A stretch of 64,000 nt of DNA from a virus: positions 108,893 through 172,892 of IMG/VR virus record IMGVR_UViG_3300037488_003551; one strand, given 5' to 3'. This document shows positions 50,321 to 59,937 of the stretch, piece by piece (within the stretch, counting starts at the first letter, position 1; each line of letters opens with the position of its first letter). Both the position numbers and the translations under genes were made by a program. The notes below the pieces were generated by a model, which was not told where the DNA came from, did not search any database, and worked only from the letters and a program-made list of their open reading frames with translations.

Positions 50321-51946
50321 ATGAAGAACGTTTCCGCCACCATTAGCGAAGTGTGTGAAGCCTGGTTAAACCTAAACGGAAAGCCTTTCCGCCTGGATAT
50401 GTGGCCAGCCCATCGGACCTTTTACGATGGGCTCTGGCGCCGAACGTTGTTAAAAACAAGTCGGCAGGTCGCGAAGTCCACGACCCTAGCCAACTTCGGG
50501 ATTGCTGAGTGTGCTCTTATACCACATTTTTCCGTAATGTTTGTAACGCCCTCCAAAGAGCAGACGATGCGCTTTTCGAATTCTCGCGTTACAAAGGTTA
50601 TGCGTTACTCTCCGATTATCAGAAAGAAGTTTTTGAGTACAGAACTTTCGGACCGTGTACTCCACAAGCAGTTCACAAATGGGTCGGAGATGGTCTTTGC
50701 GTATGCGTTGGATGACGCAGACCGCCTTCGAGGCCCATCCACTGACCGCAACGTGTACGACGAGGTGCAGGACCTGCTATATAATCCTGTAATTACGGTA
50801 GGTAATGAAACATTGTCGCGTTCTAAATATGCGTACGAGACGTATGCGGGGACGCCAAAGACAATGGAAAATACCATTCAGTATCTATGGGAATTGAGCA
50901 CCCAGACCGAATGGGTCATGAAGTGCTCAGGTTGCGGTAAATACCAGTACGCGGCGTCCGAGAAGTGCATTGGCCTTAAAGGAATGATTTGCCTAAAGTG
51001 TGGTACGTACTTAAATCCTTTTGAAGGTCAGTGGGTTGATATGGCAGAGTCCCTCCCGGCTGACTCGCGGGTAGAAGAGGAAGACCGTATTAAAGGTTTT
51101 CATATTTGTCAGCCATCCATGCCCGATTGTAATCCTCTCGCTGTTGAGAAGATGGGATACAATCAAGACCTCGTGCGTTTCGCCTCCAAGCAATGGAAAG
51201 ACATTTTATATAAGCTAGAAAACCTTCCTCCGACGACTTTTAGAAACGAAGTTTTAGGAATCTCCGATGCGCTTGGCGCGCGCATGATTGCGAAGGAGGA
51301 GCTCGAGGCTCTCTGTACGGGGCCGGCGCTATCGGCTACTCCATCTCCCGCGGGCATGGCGGGGGTTACTACGACGGTAGCGGGAATTGATTGGTCGGGT
51401 GGAGGCACCTCCGGCGTATCGAGGACTGTTTTGTGGATTTGGGGTCTGAACACGCAGCTAGGGTTACTTCGTTGTTTGTTTTACAGAATTTATCCAGGTA
51501 TAAACCCGGTCAATTCCGTCGAAGAAATTATTCAAATTTGCAATATGTATCGAGTTGCGTACGCGGTGGGTGATGCTGGAGAGGGGAGTCTCCCGAACGA
51601 CGTGCTTCGAAACGCTCTAGGGCCTAATCGCATGACGCAGGTCCAATACGGAGCGTATGCGCAAGCGTTGCATTGGAATGGGCAGGATAGATACCTCTTA
51701 GATCGAACCACAATGATCGACAACTACGTGATGTTGCTCAAGAAAAAGATGGTCCAATTCGGTCCGTTGGATGAGATGACCATTCCCATCGCAGATATTT
51801 TGAATGAATACGAAGAGGTGACGATGTTGGGGAGGAAGGTGTGGAGACACTCACCGCAGAAGCCCGATGACTGTCTCCACGCGAGTCTTTTTGGATGGCT
51901 GGCGTCCAAGATTGTTATGAACGATTTGAAGTTCTGGAAAGACTAA
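50321..51946 (+). CDS. terL: Terminase large subunit
   Basis: 541 residues. ATPase: 'KTSRQVAKST' (K45-T54) as Walker A, 'NVYDEVQ' (144-150; D147/E148) as Walker B. A zinc-ribbon-like insert, 'CSGC...CLKC' (C202, C205, C224, C227), lies between the halves. RNase H-like nuclease: D357 in 'AGIDWSGGG', D418 in 'AVGDAGEG', and D516/D517 in 'KPDDCLH', the usual DDD pattern. It packages DNA into the prohead. No good Shine-Dalgarno before the ATG at 50321. The start lies only 22 bases from that of the leftward MoxR gene, so the promoter must overlap coding sequence. The small subunit was not identified. Confidence 0.92.
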   Translation: MKNVSATISEVCEAWLNLNGKPFRLDMWPAHRTFYDGLWRRTLLKTSRQVAKSTTLANFGIAECALIPHFSVMFVTPSKEQTMRFSNSRVTKVMRYSPIIRKKFLSTELSDRVLHKQFTNGSEMVFAYALDDADRLRGPSTDRNVYDEVQDLLYNPVITVGNETLSRSKYAYETYAGTPKTMENTIQYLWELSTQTEWVMKCSGCGKYQYAASEKCIGLKGMICLKCGTYLNPFEGQWVDMAESLPADSRVEEEDRIKGFHICQPSMPDCNPLAVEKMGYNQDLVRFASKQWKDILYKLENLPPTTFRNEVLGISDALGARMIAKEELEALCTGPALSATPSPAGMAGVTTTVAGIDWSGGGTSGVSRTVLWIWGLNTQLGLLRCLFYRIYPGINPVNSVEEIIQICNMYRVAYAVGDAGEGSLPNDVLRNALGPNRMTQVQYGAYAQALHWNGQDRYLLDRTTMIDNYVMLLKKKMVQFGPLDEMTIPIADILNEYEEVTMLGRKVWRHSPQKPDDCLHASLFGWLASKIVMNDLKFWKD

Positions 51947-51947
51947 A

Positions 51948-54900
51948 TTACGCCGCGGCGTGTTCAGCTGTCGCTTCCTCCGCGAGGGCATTTCGAATTT
52001 CCAAATCCATGTAGTCGTCTTCTTCGCCAGTGGTGAGCTCGGGGTTATTAGAAAGAAACGAGGGTATGGACATGAGGTCGCCGTAATTGGCGCCGACTTC
52101 GACGTCCCATGAGAAGGGGACTGGTAGCCAGGGGTATTTTTTGGCGACCTGTTTTACGCCGTAGTCCTGGATAAACGCGGGCATTTGTTGGACATATTTC
52201 TTAGGGATTTGGAACACGAGAGAGTCGTGCACCGTATTTAGCATATTTCCACCGAAGTCATTTTCAATCACGGGGTCGGTAGTGCAGAAGACGTCCAGAA
52301 CCATTTCGGCACTGGTGTTCTGAATTTTGAAATTGACCGCCTGCCGTTTTGCGCGGCCGCGCAGAAATTGAGGAAGATTTTGAAGGTTGAGGTGCCGGCG
52401 CCGACCGAGGAAGGTCTCCACTACGCCGATCTGTTGAACCTGCCTTTCGGTGATGTCGATGTAGTCCTTGATGGATGGAAACATATTGAACAGAGTTCGG
52501 ATAATGGCTTCGGCCTGGTTTTCGGGGATGCCGACAATGCCGGCAATCTTCTTGGGAGCGGCGCCGTAGAGAATGCCGAACACGACGCGCTTGATGTTCT
52601 TCCGGAGGGCGTCCAGCTGCTCGCCATAGGCCTTGTCCATCTTCTTGAGCGTATCCCTCGCCTCGAAGTCTTCGTAGCTCCAGGCGTGGTTCTGGTCGAT
52701 GCCTATGGCAGTGAGAACCGAGGCGTACTGAGAGGGTTTGATGTCCTGCAGCACGTTCTCGACCTTGTAGACGGTAGAGGCGAAGAAGCTGTGCGGGTCC
52801 ATTCCGTCGTTGAGAGCTTGAATCAGCGCTTTGTCACGGCTGTAGGCGGCGTAGACCCGGACCTCCGCAGCCTTGGCGTCGGCGTTGATGATGACAAAAT
52901 CCGGGTGGGTAGGAATGAATATACGCTTAATATGATACTGGTGAGGGGGTCTTCCAATTCTTTTTGGAAGGTTCTGGAGATTCTCTTCACTGGAAGAGTT
53001 ATGGTTAACGAAGCCGTGTGCGATGTAAGAATGATCTGTTTCGACTTGGATATCCCAGACTTCTTGTTCTCCAATGCTTTGAATAGATTCGATGTTGCAA
53101 GAGGTAATCTTAATTTTTCCTTCATGAACGTACTCAATTGCAACAGGGTGCCCAACGGAGAGTTGGGATAGGGGAATAAAGGAAAAAGGTGTTCCAGGAG
53201 TAGTGGGGGCGTAAAATCGATGTTCTTTAGTAACGTCGATGGTATTACCAGAGCTTGCAGTTACGCGAAACATCTCCTCTTTTCCCTTGTAATAACATCC
53301 CAAGATTCGCTTGTAACGATTTCGATGCGTACGTATTCTTGCGTCCTTATGGCGCCGTTTAAGGTCTAATTCAGAAATAGGCGTGACGCCTACAGTTGTC
53401 TCTAGAAGGGTATTCTTTCCAACGCACAACCGCGCCGTAGCCGTCCCGTGCTGGTGAAAATTCGAGTGCATTCGCCCATCTTCGCGACTCAGTACTTCGA
53501 TATTTTCGATGAATGTAGTCCGGGCTTTGCTGATTCCTCGAAATTCTAGAATAGCCTCACTGAGTGCACATTTATGCGTATTGGTTAGGAACTTGAGGAA
53601 CTTGGCGTCGGTAGAGATAGCGCCCTTCTCCGTGCGCGGGGGCTCAATCTTGCCGGCGTAGCAGATGAGTTCACCCGTCCCAGGCTGCAGGTAGCCGGTC
53701 GAGAAGAGGGCCTTGGCAACGTGCTGAGTGCTGGCGGGGTTAAATTCCGTCAGGCCGATGGGGAGCATATCGGTGAAGATGGTGGACGAGCTGGCCAGAT
53801 AGCTGTCCATGTCAGCCTGCAGCTTGAAGATGTACTCCCGGTCTACAGCCATTCCGTGGAGCTCCATCTTCGCCAGAATCTTGGTCGTGGGGAGGATGCG
53901 CTTGGCCATGTTATACAGCGGAGGGTTCGGATGCTTGAACAGGACTTCTCCAATCCGCTTGGAGACTTCTTTTGTGCCTAGCAGGAAGGCGGATCGCTTC
54001 TTGGCCAGAGACTTACTTTCTTCCGTGAGCTCTGTGCGCTGTTGGGCCGAGCAGCGAAGAGTCACATCGGCATCGAAGGCGGCGTACTTCATCAACTCTT
54101 GTAGAGGGATGTTCTTGTAACCGTCATCGGTCTCGAGCTTCTTTTCAAGGCGGGATTGTTTTGGGGCGTCATCTGCTTTCTTTTTCTTGGTGCGCTTTGG
54201 CTTTACCTTCTTTAAGAGTTGTTCTTCTTGGGAGGCTTCAGAGGTATCAGCAGGAGTGAGCGCGTCGATATCTAGTCTTCCCGCGTAGATTTCTTTAAGC
54301 TCGTCTTCGTAGGCTGAGAATTCGGGCAGGCGAAGACGCGTAATATGTTTTAAGCCGTAAAAACCTTTTTTGTCTTCTTCAATGAGATGCTCTCCTAACA
54401 TTACATCCCAAGAAAGATTTGCAACTTTAAAACCTTTGCGCTCGAATACTTTGAGGTCGTATTTAGCGTTGGCAAAGATTTTGGGTTTTACACAAGTCAA
54501 GAGGCGTTCGAGATGAGGGCGTGCGCCCTCTAAGTCGATGCTGGATTCTGGATGCTCGAGTTGGATAGCGGCAGATTTCCCTTTATCCCAGCAGACAGAT
54601 ACCATGAGGAGCTGCAGTTTATCGCGGTGAGGATAGAGGGTATTAGTTTCAGTATCTAGCGAGATAGGAGAGTGCTCACGCGCTATTCCAGGTATGGAGT
54701 AGTTGACGATTTCCGTTACGAGTTTAGAGAGCTCTTCTACTGTACGAGGATACTGATACTCTTCAGAGAGACGCGATAGAACAGAGCGTTTGGCTTCAAG
54801 TTCTCCGACTTTATTATCTTGGACTAGCTTTAAAAAGACCTCGATTTGCCGTGCGAGGATTTCAGTGTATCCAGCTTTAGTTGCTAATTGACGCTTAGAT

Positions 54901-55460
54901 AAAGACACGAAAATGTATGCGCGTCGGCCTTCTACGTTCATCTCAATTACTTTGCCGATGACGTCTGTGTACTTTTTGAATTGGACACCGAGCGACTTAA
55001 GGGCAGTAGCGCCCATTACAAAAATGCAGATTGGCTTTTCGGGGGTAGCATATTCAAGGAGTTCTGCCCGGAGATTAGGCGCACACGCAACCATTTCTTT
55101 TGCGTTGGGTTTTTCTACCTGGCATCGAACAGCGTAAGTAAAACGCCCCTCGAGCTTATCAAATCGGGTGGCAGCGTTTTGCATCGCTACGAAAATAGTT
55201 CGTTCGATATCGAACGTCCAGCCTGAGTGATTTTCTTGTTCGGTAAATCCGCTCAGGAAGGGAGACTCTCCCACGCAGAAGTAATCGGTATTAGCGGGTT
55301 CTCCTCCTTTGCTGACAGTATAGTGTTTTCTCTGATAGCTTGGACACGCTGGGCAGCCAGCGTGTTTCCAAGCGTTTGATATGGTACAGGTATAACAGTC
55401 GGTAATTATGTCTACGACGACCTCAGCTGTACCATTCTTCTTCGATGTCATCTGGGGCAT
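51948..55460 (-). CDS. UDG-like / 3'-5' exonuclease / family A DNA polymerase, with intein
   Basis: 1170 residues (extein 1027). AAGGA site 9 bases before the ATG. The N-terminal ~20-215 resemble the uracil-DNA glycosylase superfamily: Cys pairs 'CYTC' and 'CPAC', 'FCVGESPFLSGF', and 'CAPNLRAELLEYATPEKP'. Proofreading exonuclease: 'SLDTETNTLY' (~269), 'NAKYDLKVF', 'YAAFDADVTL', all catalytic acids present. Polymerase: motif A 'ADAKAAEVRV', motif B 'KRVVFGILYGA', motif C 'NTVHDSLVFQI'. A UDG-like N terminus on a phage polymerase recalls SPO1-type enzymes. The conserved 'GTATARL|SSSEENLQNLP' site is split by a mini-intein (next entry). Overlaps the primase gene by 38 bases. Confidence 0.92.
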   Translation of the reverse strand: MPQMTSKKNGTAEVVVDIITDCYTCTISNAWKHAGCPACPSYQRKHYTVSKGGEPANTDYFCVGESPFLSGFTEQENHSGWTFDIERTIFVAMQNAATRFDKLEGRFTYAVRCQVEKPNAKEMVACAPNLRAELLEYATPEKPICIFVMGATALKSLGVQFKKYTDVIGKVIEMNVEGRRAYIFVSLSKRQLATKAGYTEILARQIEVFLKLVQDNKVGELEAKRSVLSRLSEEYQYPRTVEELSKLVTEIVNYSIPGIAREHSPISLDTETNTLYPHRDKLQLLMVSVCWDKGKSAAIQLEHPESSIDLEGARPHLERLLTCVKPKIFANAKYDLKVFERKGFKVANLSWDVMLGEHLIEEDKKGFYGLKHITRLRLPEFSAYEDELKEIYAGRLDIDALTPADTSEASQEEQLLKKVKPKRTKKKKADDAPKQSRLEKKLETDDGYKNIPLQELMKYAAFDADVTLRCSAQQRTELTEESKSLAKKRSAFLLGTKEVSKRIGEVLFKHPNPPLYNMAKRILPTTKILAKMELHGMAVDREYIFKLQADMDSYLASSSTIFTDMLPIGLTEFNPASTQHVAKALFSTGYLQPGTGELICYAGKIEPPRTEKGAISTDAKFLKFLTNTHKCALSEAILEFRGISKARTTFIENIEVLSREDGRMHSNFHQHGTATARLCVGKNTLLETTVGVTPISELDLKRRHKDARIRTHRNRYKRILGCYYKGKEEMFRVTASSGNTIDVTKEHRFYAPTTPGTPFSFIPLSQLSVGHPVAIEYVHEGKIKITSCNIESIQSIGEQEVWDIQVETDHSYIAHGFVNHNSSSEENLQNLPKRIGRPPHQYHIKRIFIPTHPDFVIINADAKAAEVRVYAAYSRDKALIQALNDGMDPHSFFASTVYKVENVLQDIKPSQYASVLTAIGIDQNHAWSYEDFEARDTLKKMDKAYGEQLDALRKNIKRVVFGILYGAAPKKIAGIVGIPENQAEAIIRTLFNMFPSIKDYIDITERQVQQIGVVETFLGRRRHLNLQNLPQFLRGRAKRQAVNFKIQNTSAEMVLDVFCTTDPVIENDFGGNMLNTVHDSLVFQIPKKYVQQMPAFIQDYGVKQVAKKYPWLPVPFSWDVEVGANYGDLMSIPSFLSNNPELTTGEEDDYMDLEIRNALAEEATAEHAAA
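52998..53426 (-). other. Mini-intein (143 aa) in DNA polymerase
   Basis: Residues 679-821. Starts with Cys ('CVGKNTLLETTVGVTPISEL', block A), has 'NTIDVTKEHRFY' (block B, T-x-x-H), 'EVWDIQVETDHSYIAHGF' (block F) and ends 'VNHN' (block G) followed by Ser+1 of the extein. The length leaves no room for a homing endonuclease. All splicing residues appear intact. Insertion is inside the highly conserved TGRLSS-like segment of the polymerase. Confidence 0.92.
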
Positions 55461-58400
55461 TTACTTGGTCCTTTGTTTCAAGGTCCGCGGGAGGAACGGT
55501 CTTCGTGAGAACGGTATCTTCTTTCAAGTCTTCATTTAACCAATATTTTGCACGAAATACTGCTACGCCTCGCATTTGTAATCCAACGCCTAAGTGAACT
55601 TTTGCACGATTTAAAACGCCTGAGCTAAGTGTTTGGTCGATATTTAAAGCGGCAGGATGGCGTTCGAGTATAGTGCGTAATTGAATAGCGGACGTAGAGG
55701 ACTGAATTCTAGCTTGTGGCGGAATTAAATGTGCGATAACTTGCTCGAGATTAAAGAGAAGTAGGTTATCTTTTTCGTCGTAGAAAACGCCCACTCCAGA
55801 ATCGTTTAACTCGAAACGTTGCACACGATTTGCTAGAACTCGAGCTAGGGTATAACATGTACCTGTTTCTTTATAATCTTTAAGGCGGATAACATTATAT
55901 TGGAAGATTTTAGTTAGGTAGGTATCAGCATCGCTAGTACCGTCATCCCGCACGATATGGTCTGCATTTGCATTTACGTAATCATCTAGGAACGAATAAG
56001 GGTCTACTCCAATCGTTTCTAAGACCGCTAGCAGAGGATAGAGCGCTGAAATAAAGCGCTGTTCCACGTTGAAAGAGAATCGTTTTTTAATAGTTTCAAA
56101 GCTACCTTTATACTTTAGGTACTTTTCACGAATGGTCGGTACTTGAGAGTAAAGTCCAAAATTCGTTGAACGTCTTAAGCGTAAAATATCGTCAGGAGAA
56201 AATACGCTGCGAACGGTTGTATTAGGGTCGCTACGCCCAATTTCCTTCTTCATTTTGACTTGTAAAATGCGGTTCATATCTTGAGGGCGGTCTGTGCCGG
56301 TAATACTAGCGAAGATTACAGGAACATCGTATTCAAAGGTTGTAGTTCCATTCGTACCCATATTAGAAATAGTTCGTTTGCCTCCGCTACCTAACTGCAT
56401 ACCGCGCAAAGCTTCCATAATTTGTCCACTATTTTGTACATTCTTAGGTGTGTCAAATTCAAGTTCGTCAATGCAATGAAGAATGCTGGAGCCAGAGGCA
56501 GTTCGGGAAAAAGCAGGTGGAGTTATTTTAAAGAAATATCTTGAAGCAAATAAAATTTGGATATTATATGGGTCTGTCGGGTCAGTGGTAACTGGGCTAA
56601 AAACGGACATCAAGCGTGATTTTCCTGAACTAGTTTCTCCTGTAAAATGGATTAAGACTTTTCGGTCAAGACATGACATAATTGGAAAGGTTAAAATTAA
56701 TGCTGCTAAAAATTTACTAGTGGATCGTTGATGTTCGAATCCGAAACCTGCGTTAAATAACCGGCATAAATCTGTGTAAGTTTGCCGCATATCATAATCT
56801 TGTGATTCGATTATTATTTTTTCTGTTAAAGTTTCAGAATTATACCAGGGCTGCTTATGTGCGGAATCCTCCGTATAGATATCTATTACGGTATCGTCAA
56901 TCCTAGGTTCGGCTGTTTTCGTGACAGTGAATTGTGAGTCTTGTCGATTTAATACGTAGGTATCTATCCCGTGCACGACCAATTCTTTATTAGGTAGATA
57001 GTGATACCCGTTACGCACTTTGGTCAGATTCGCGTCATGTTTTACGCCTACAGCTAAACTACTGAGGGCATCTCTAATTAAATCTCGAAGTTCCCTGTCA
57101 CGTATTCGCCTACTATCTTTATCTTTCCCCCTATACATAGGAGGAGCGCCAACTTCATTTTCAATAAAAGGCTGTATTCCACCAGCAATAAGAACTACTT
57201 CCTGTGCGATACTCTGTGCGCAATCAATTTTGATACTCGTAAAACGACGGTCTTCTCGGTGAAAGAGTTGCAGGTATTTTTCATTAAAAGAACCTTCTTT
57301 AATACTGATAGTAGAATAGATATCTAAGAAGGTACGAGCGATACGTTGAATAAATCCATCGGTGCTCTCATCACTAGATAGGATTTCATTTATAAGAGGT
57401 TTTACACGTATTACGGGATAAAGTTCATTTATTTTCTGTGCATATATTTCTATATCGTTTTTTCTATGTAGATTTTTCCCATAGTCAGCCGCAGTAGAAG
57501 TTAAAATACTAACAGCATCCGTATCGTATTCGTCTAATACCGAGACAACTTTATTTACCATCCAGCGCCAAGCTTGTACGTAGTTTTGTTTATCGTATAA
57601 GGCAGCGTCTATTATATCCGCGGCGATACCAGACGCAGTATAAGCGTGGTCTAAGTCTTCAGCTGTATTTAATGTAGCCCATGCGGCATCTGTAAAAATA
57701 GAAAGAGAACAATCTTGGACTGTTACTTGATTAATCCACTGCGTTACAACGTTTTCACTAGTATTCTTGTTTCCTTTTGTCGGTGCATCGCCCATAAGAT
57801 ATAGCTGCTGGATGTCGTTGGTCTGAATAATTTCATCGAAAGCGACAAGAGAACTCGTTCCTCCGGCACTAATAATTGCTTGTTCTACTTTTCCCGTTTG
57901 GAGTACGCGCACCATAGGCTGAAGGGCATCGAATTCCCCTTCGACTACGGTATAGCTCTTAGGCTTCGTATCGTCTCCTTCTTTTTGAAACGAAACGTAT
58001 GGAGCAAAATTCAACCCAAAGAATCCAGCCGAGGTATCGAGCGCGTCTTGGATTAAGCCGAGGCGTTTAGAATCACCTGGGTCATTAGGTAGTCGAATTC
58101 TAAATGCGGCAATATGATTTTCAGTTGTACATAGCGGAAATACGACCGAGCTTACGCCTGCCGTAGTAGCGCTATTATTAATTTCACTCGAGAGAAAGTT
58201 CTTAATAAATTGTATTAATTCGATTGCGTTATATTCGGAATAAGTTTTATCTGCCCCAATCTTTTTATGAGCGAGCTTTGGGATAGCATTAAGAGGAGGA
58301 ATAATTCCTATGGGTAATTTCCCTAAAAGCTCTAGGGGTATTTTTCTCGTTTCTACTAGCCAATGGACGGTCTTTATTGAGTAATCAAATTCCGTAGATT

Positions 58401-59052
58401 TGCCGCCAGTAATCGGTGTAACGTTATCAGGAATATCGTCCACTGCATCGGGATTAGGCGCAAACTCATCTGGATAATCGGGCTCTTCTCCTAGAGCTGA
58501 GTAGTCACAATCACTCGTATTCTCGTCCTCGAGGCTTACGCTATTGCGCGGATTATTTTTGATTACGAGTTCGTCTGCATAAGATTTTGCTGCTTCGATT
58601 AGTTGGTCATGGCAAATATCGTAAAAGATTTTCTTAGCCAGCTGCGTCATATGAATGAGTTGGCTTTTGGCTACGAGGGTGTTGTCTTTAAGTTGTTCGG
58701 CTCCGGGGTAGGTACTAGCAATGTATACAATTGCTTGCGGATACGTCATCCCCGTTATATGTGCGATTAATTCGATGGGGTCTATTGTGCGATAGCCGCA
58801 ACCAAAGCAATACGCGTGGTGCTGCTTTGGGCGGATATGGAAAGAGGGATTCGTATCGGAGTGGTCCGGATGTGGACAAAGACCCCGAATGGAATCTCCC
58901 TTATATTTCGTAAAAGAAAATGAAGCACTCTGCGGGAGCTTTAACCAATCCGTTACCGTGAGTGCTTCCCATATGCTCGTAATATCTTTCCTTGAAAATT
59001 TAGAGGCCTCCGTCGCTTGGGAGGAGGCTTTGCTCTTGGACTTGGTCGCCAT
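55423..59052 (-). CDS. Primase-helicase (CHC2 zinc finger, Toprim, AAA/SF3-like ATPase)
   Basis: 1209 residues from the ATG at 59052 (AGGAGA site). Zinc-binding CHC2 domain: 'GLCPHPDHSDTNPSFHIRP' and 'YCFGCGY' (C59, H64, C82, C85). Toprim: 'VVEGEFDALQPM' (~365) and 'LMGDAPTKG' acidic pair. ATPase: Walker A 'TGETSSGKSR' (~799-808), Walker B 'CIDELEF' (~859), then 'GGKRTISNMGTNGTTTF' and 'DRPQDMNRI' (arginine finger region), which looks closer to SF3/D5 or DUF927-type ATPases than to DnaB. It synthesises primers and probably unwinds the fork. At ~1200 aa it is longer than most phage primase-helicases. It overlaps both neighbouring genes. Confidence 0.85.
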   Translation of the reverse strand: MATKSKSKASSQATEASKFSRKDITSIWEALTVTDWLKLPQSASFSFTKYKGDSIRGLCPHPDHSDTNPSFHIRPKQHHAYCFGCGYRTIDPIELIAHITGMTYPQAIVYIASTYPGAEQLKDNTLVAKSQLIHMTQLAKKIFYDICHDQLIEAAKSYADELVIKNNPRNSVSLEDENTSDCDYSALGEEPDYPDEFAPNPDAVDDIPDNVTPITGGKSTEFDYSIKTVHWLVETRKIPLELLGKLPIGIIPPLNAIPKLAHKKIGADKTYSEYNAIELIQFIKNFLSSEINNSATTAGVSSVVFPLCTTENHIAAFRIRLPNDPGDSKRLGLIQDALDTSAGFFGLNFAPYVSFQKEGDDTKPKSYTVVEGEFDALQPMVRVLQTGKVEQAIISAGGTSSLVAFDEIIQTNDIQQLYLMGDAPTKGNKNTSENVVTQWINQVTVQDCSLSIFTDAAWATLNTAEDLDHAYTASGIAADIIDAALYDKQNYVQAWRWMVNKVVSVLDEYDTDAVSILTSTAADYGKNLHRKNDIEIYAQKINELYPVIRVKPLINEILSSDESTDGFIQRIARTFLDIYSTISIKEGSFNEKYLQLFHREDRRFTSIKIDCAQSIAQEVVLIAGGIQPFIENEVGAPPMYRGKDKDSRRIRDRELRDLIRDALSSLAVGVKHDANLTKVRNGYHYLPNKELVVHGIDTYVLNRQDSQFTVTKTAEPRIDDTVIDIYTEDSAHKQPWYNSETLTEKIIIESQDYDMRQTYTDLCRLFNAGFGFEHQRSTSKFLAALILTFPIMSCLDRKVLIHFTGETSSGKSRLMSVFSPVTTDPTDPYNIQILFASRYFFKITPPAFSRTASGSSILHCIDELEFDTPKNVQNSGQIMEALRGMQLGSGGKRTISNMGTNGTTTFEYDVPVIFASITGTDRPQDMNRILQVKMKKEIGRSDPNTTVRSVFSPDDILRLRRSTNFGLYSQVPTIREKYLKYKGSFETIKKRFSFNVEQRFISALYPLLAVLETIGVDPYSFLDDYVNANADHIVRDDGTSDADTYLTKIFQYNVIRLKDYKETGTCYTLARVLANRVQRFELNDSGVGVFYDEKDNLLLFNLEQVIAHLIPPQARIQSSTSAIQLRTILERHPAALNIDQTLSSGVLNRAKVHLGVGLQMRGVAVFRAKYWLNEDLKEDTVLTKTVPPADLETKDQVNAPDDIEEEWYS

Positions 59053-59848
59053 GCAGTTCTCCTGTTGCTCGGTCCTTGGCGGGGCACAGTGCTTGGTAGT
59101 CACACCAATCACAGAGACGGCTTGGTTGTACGTTGTCTAGGTTTTCAGCTGCCGCGCGTGTCGTGGTATTGAGGTGCTCCACCACCTTATCTACCCACTC
59201 GGCAACTCCAGAAACTTCGATAGGTTTGCCCACGTCGGTGTACTCATCCTGAACCCAATGAATAGCGGGTATGACGTGAGTAATCTCAGGATAGTTGGCT
59301 TTTGCCAAAAGCGTATAGGCCAGGAATTGCCAATTATAATATCCCAATCCCCGGTTTTTACCTGTTTTATGATCGATAACCATGAGATGTGGGCGGTCTT
59401 TGAAAAGAATACCTACGTCCAAAACTCCGCGGAGTAAACCCGCGTTATTATAGAAAGCGGTAGGGTTTCCCGTGAAGGTTGACGCTATCTTTTTTTCAAC
59501 AAGCAAATCAGCTCCTCCGAGTTTATCGATAAAGGCAAATGTTCGGCGCAAGAAAGTTGCGACTGCAGGCATGGCCGCTTCTATTTTTTCGCGCTCAACG
59601 GTCAGCAGTGTCACCTTGGGATCGTTAAGTGCTATCCCTTTCGCATCGTCAAGGGATTTACCCGTAAGGCAGAGCTCTAGAATTCTATGAACAGTAATTC
59701 CAACTTGAGCTTCTTCTCCTGGGCGGCCTTTTGCAGTCTTTTGTATGTACGCGTACTTGAATTTTAAGGGGCATTGCTTTGCCGTATCTGCCTTGCTAGC
59801 AGACCAAGGTGCGTATTTTTTCACGAACGGAGTGGGTTCTACCGACAT
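59000..59848 (-). CDS. PD-(D/E)XK nuclease, Cas4/RecB-like, with Fe-S cluster Cys
   Basis: 282 residues from the ATG at 59848 (GAGAGGAA site); the overlap with the primase is 53 bases. 'CPLKFKYAYI' with the first cluster Cys, 'VGITVHRILELC' (RecB motif His), 'GVLDVGILF' and 'MVIDHKTGK' (D...DxK catalytic core), then 'RLCDWCDYQALCPA' with three more Cys. The four Cys match the Fe-S cluster of Cas4/AddB nucleases. No CRISPR is nearby, so it is a replication/recombination nuclease of the phage, acting with the polymerase and primase. Confidence 0.85.
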   Translation of the reverse strand: MSVEPTPFVKKYAPWSASKADTAKQCPLKFKYAYIQKTAKGRPGEEAQVGITVHRILELCLTGKSLDDAKGIALNDPKVTLLTVEREKIEAAMPAVATFLRRTFAFIDKLGGADLLVEKKIASTFTGNPTAFYNNAGLLRGVLDVGILFKDRPHLMVIDHKTGKNRGLGYYNWQFLAYTLLAKANYPEITHVIPAIHWVQDEYTDVGKPIEVSGVAEWVDKVVEHLNTTTRAAAENLDNVQPSRLCDWCDYQALCPAKDRATGELHGDQVQEQSLLPSDGGL

Positions 59849-59865
59849 AGTGTAATTCCTCTCGA

Positions 59866-59924
59866 GAAAAAAAGACCGCTGAGGCGCGATGCTTCCTGGG
59901 AGGGAAAGCACTGCGTCTCAGCGG
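59866..59924 (-). terminator. Strong Rho-independent terminator / attenuator
   Basis: 12-bp stem (one G-U; arms 59924-59913 and 59888-59877 approx.) with an inner TGCTT/AAGCA hairpin, then TCTTTTTTTC on the minus strand (T run 59873-59867). It follows the 326-aa gene and precedes the nuclease start by ~18 bases. No promoter is seen after it, so nuclease, primase and polymerase probably depend on readthrough. Confidence 0.85.
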
Positions 59925-59937
59925 CCTAGGTCATACC

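Noticed and set aside
52368-53171. 267-aa rightward frame inside the polymerase gene
   Set aside because: Antisense shadow; the leftward frame has full polymerase and intein motifs.
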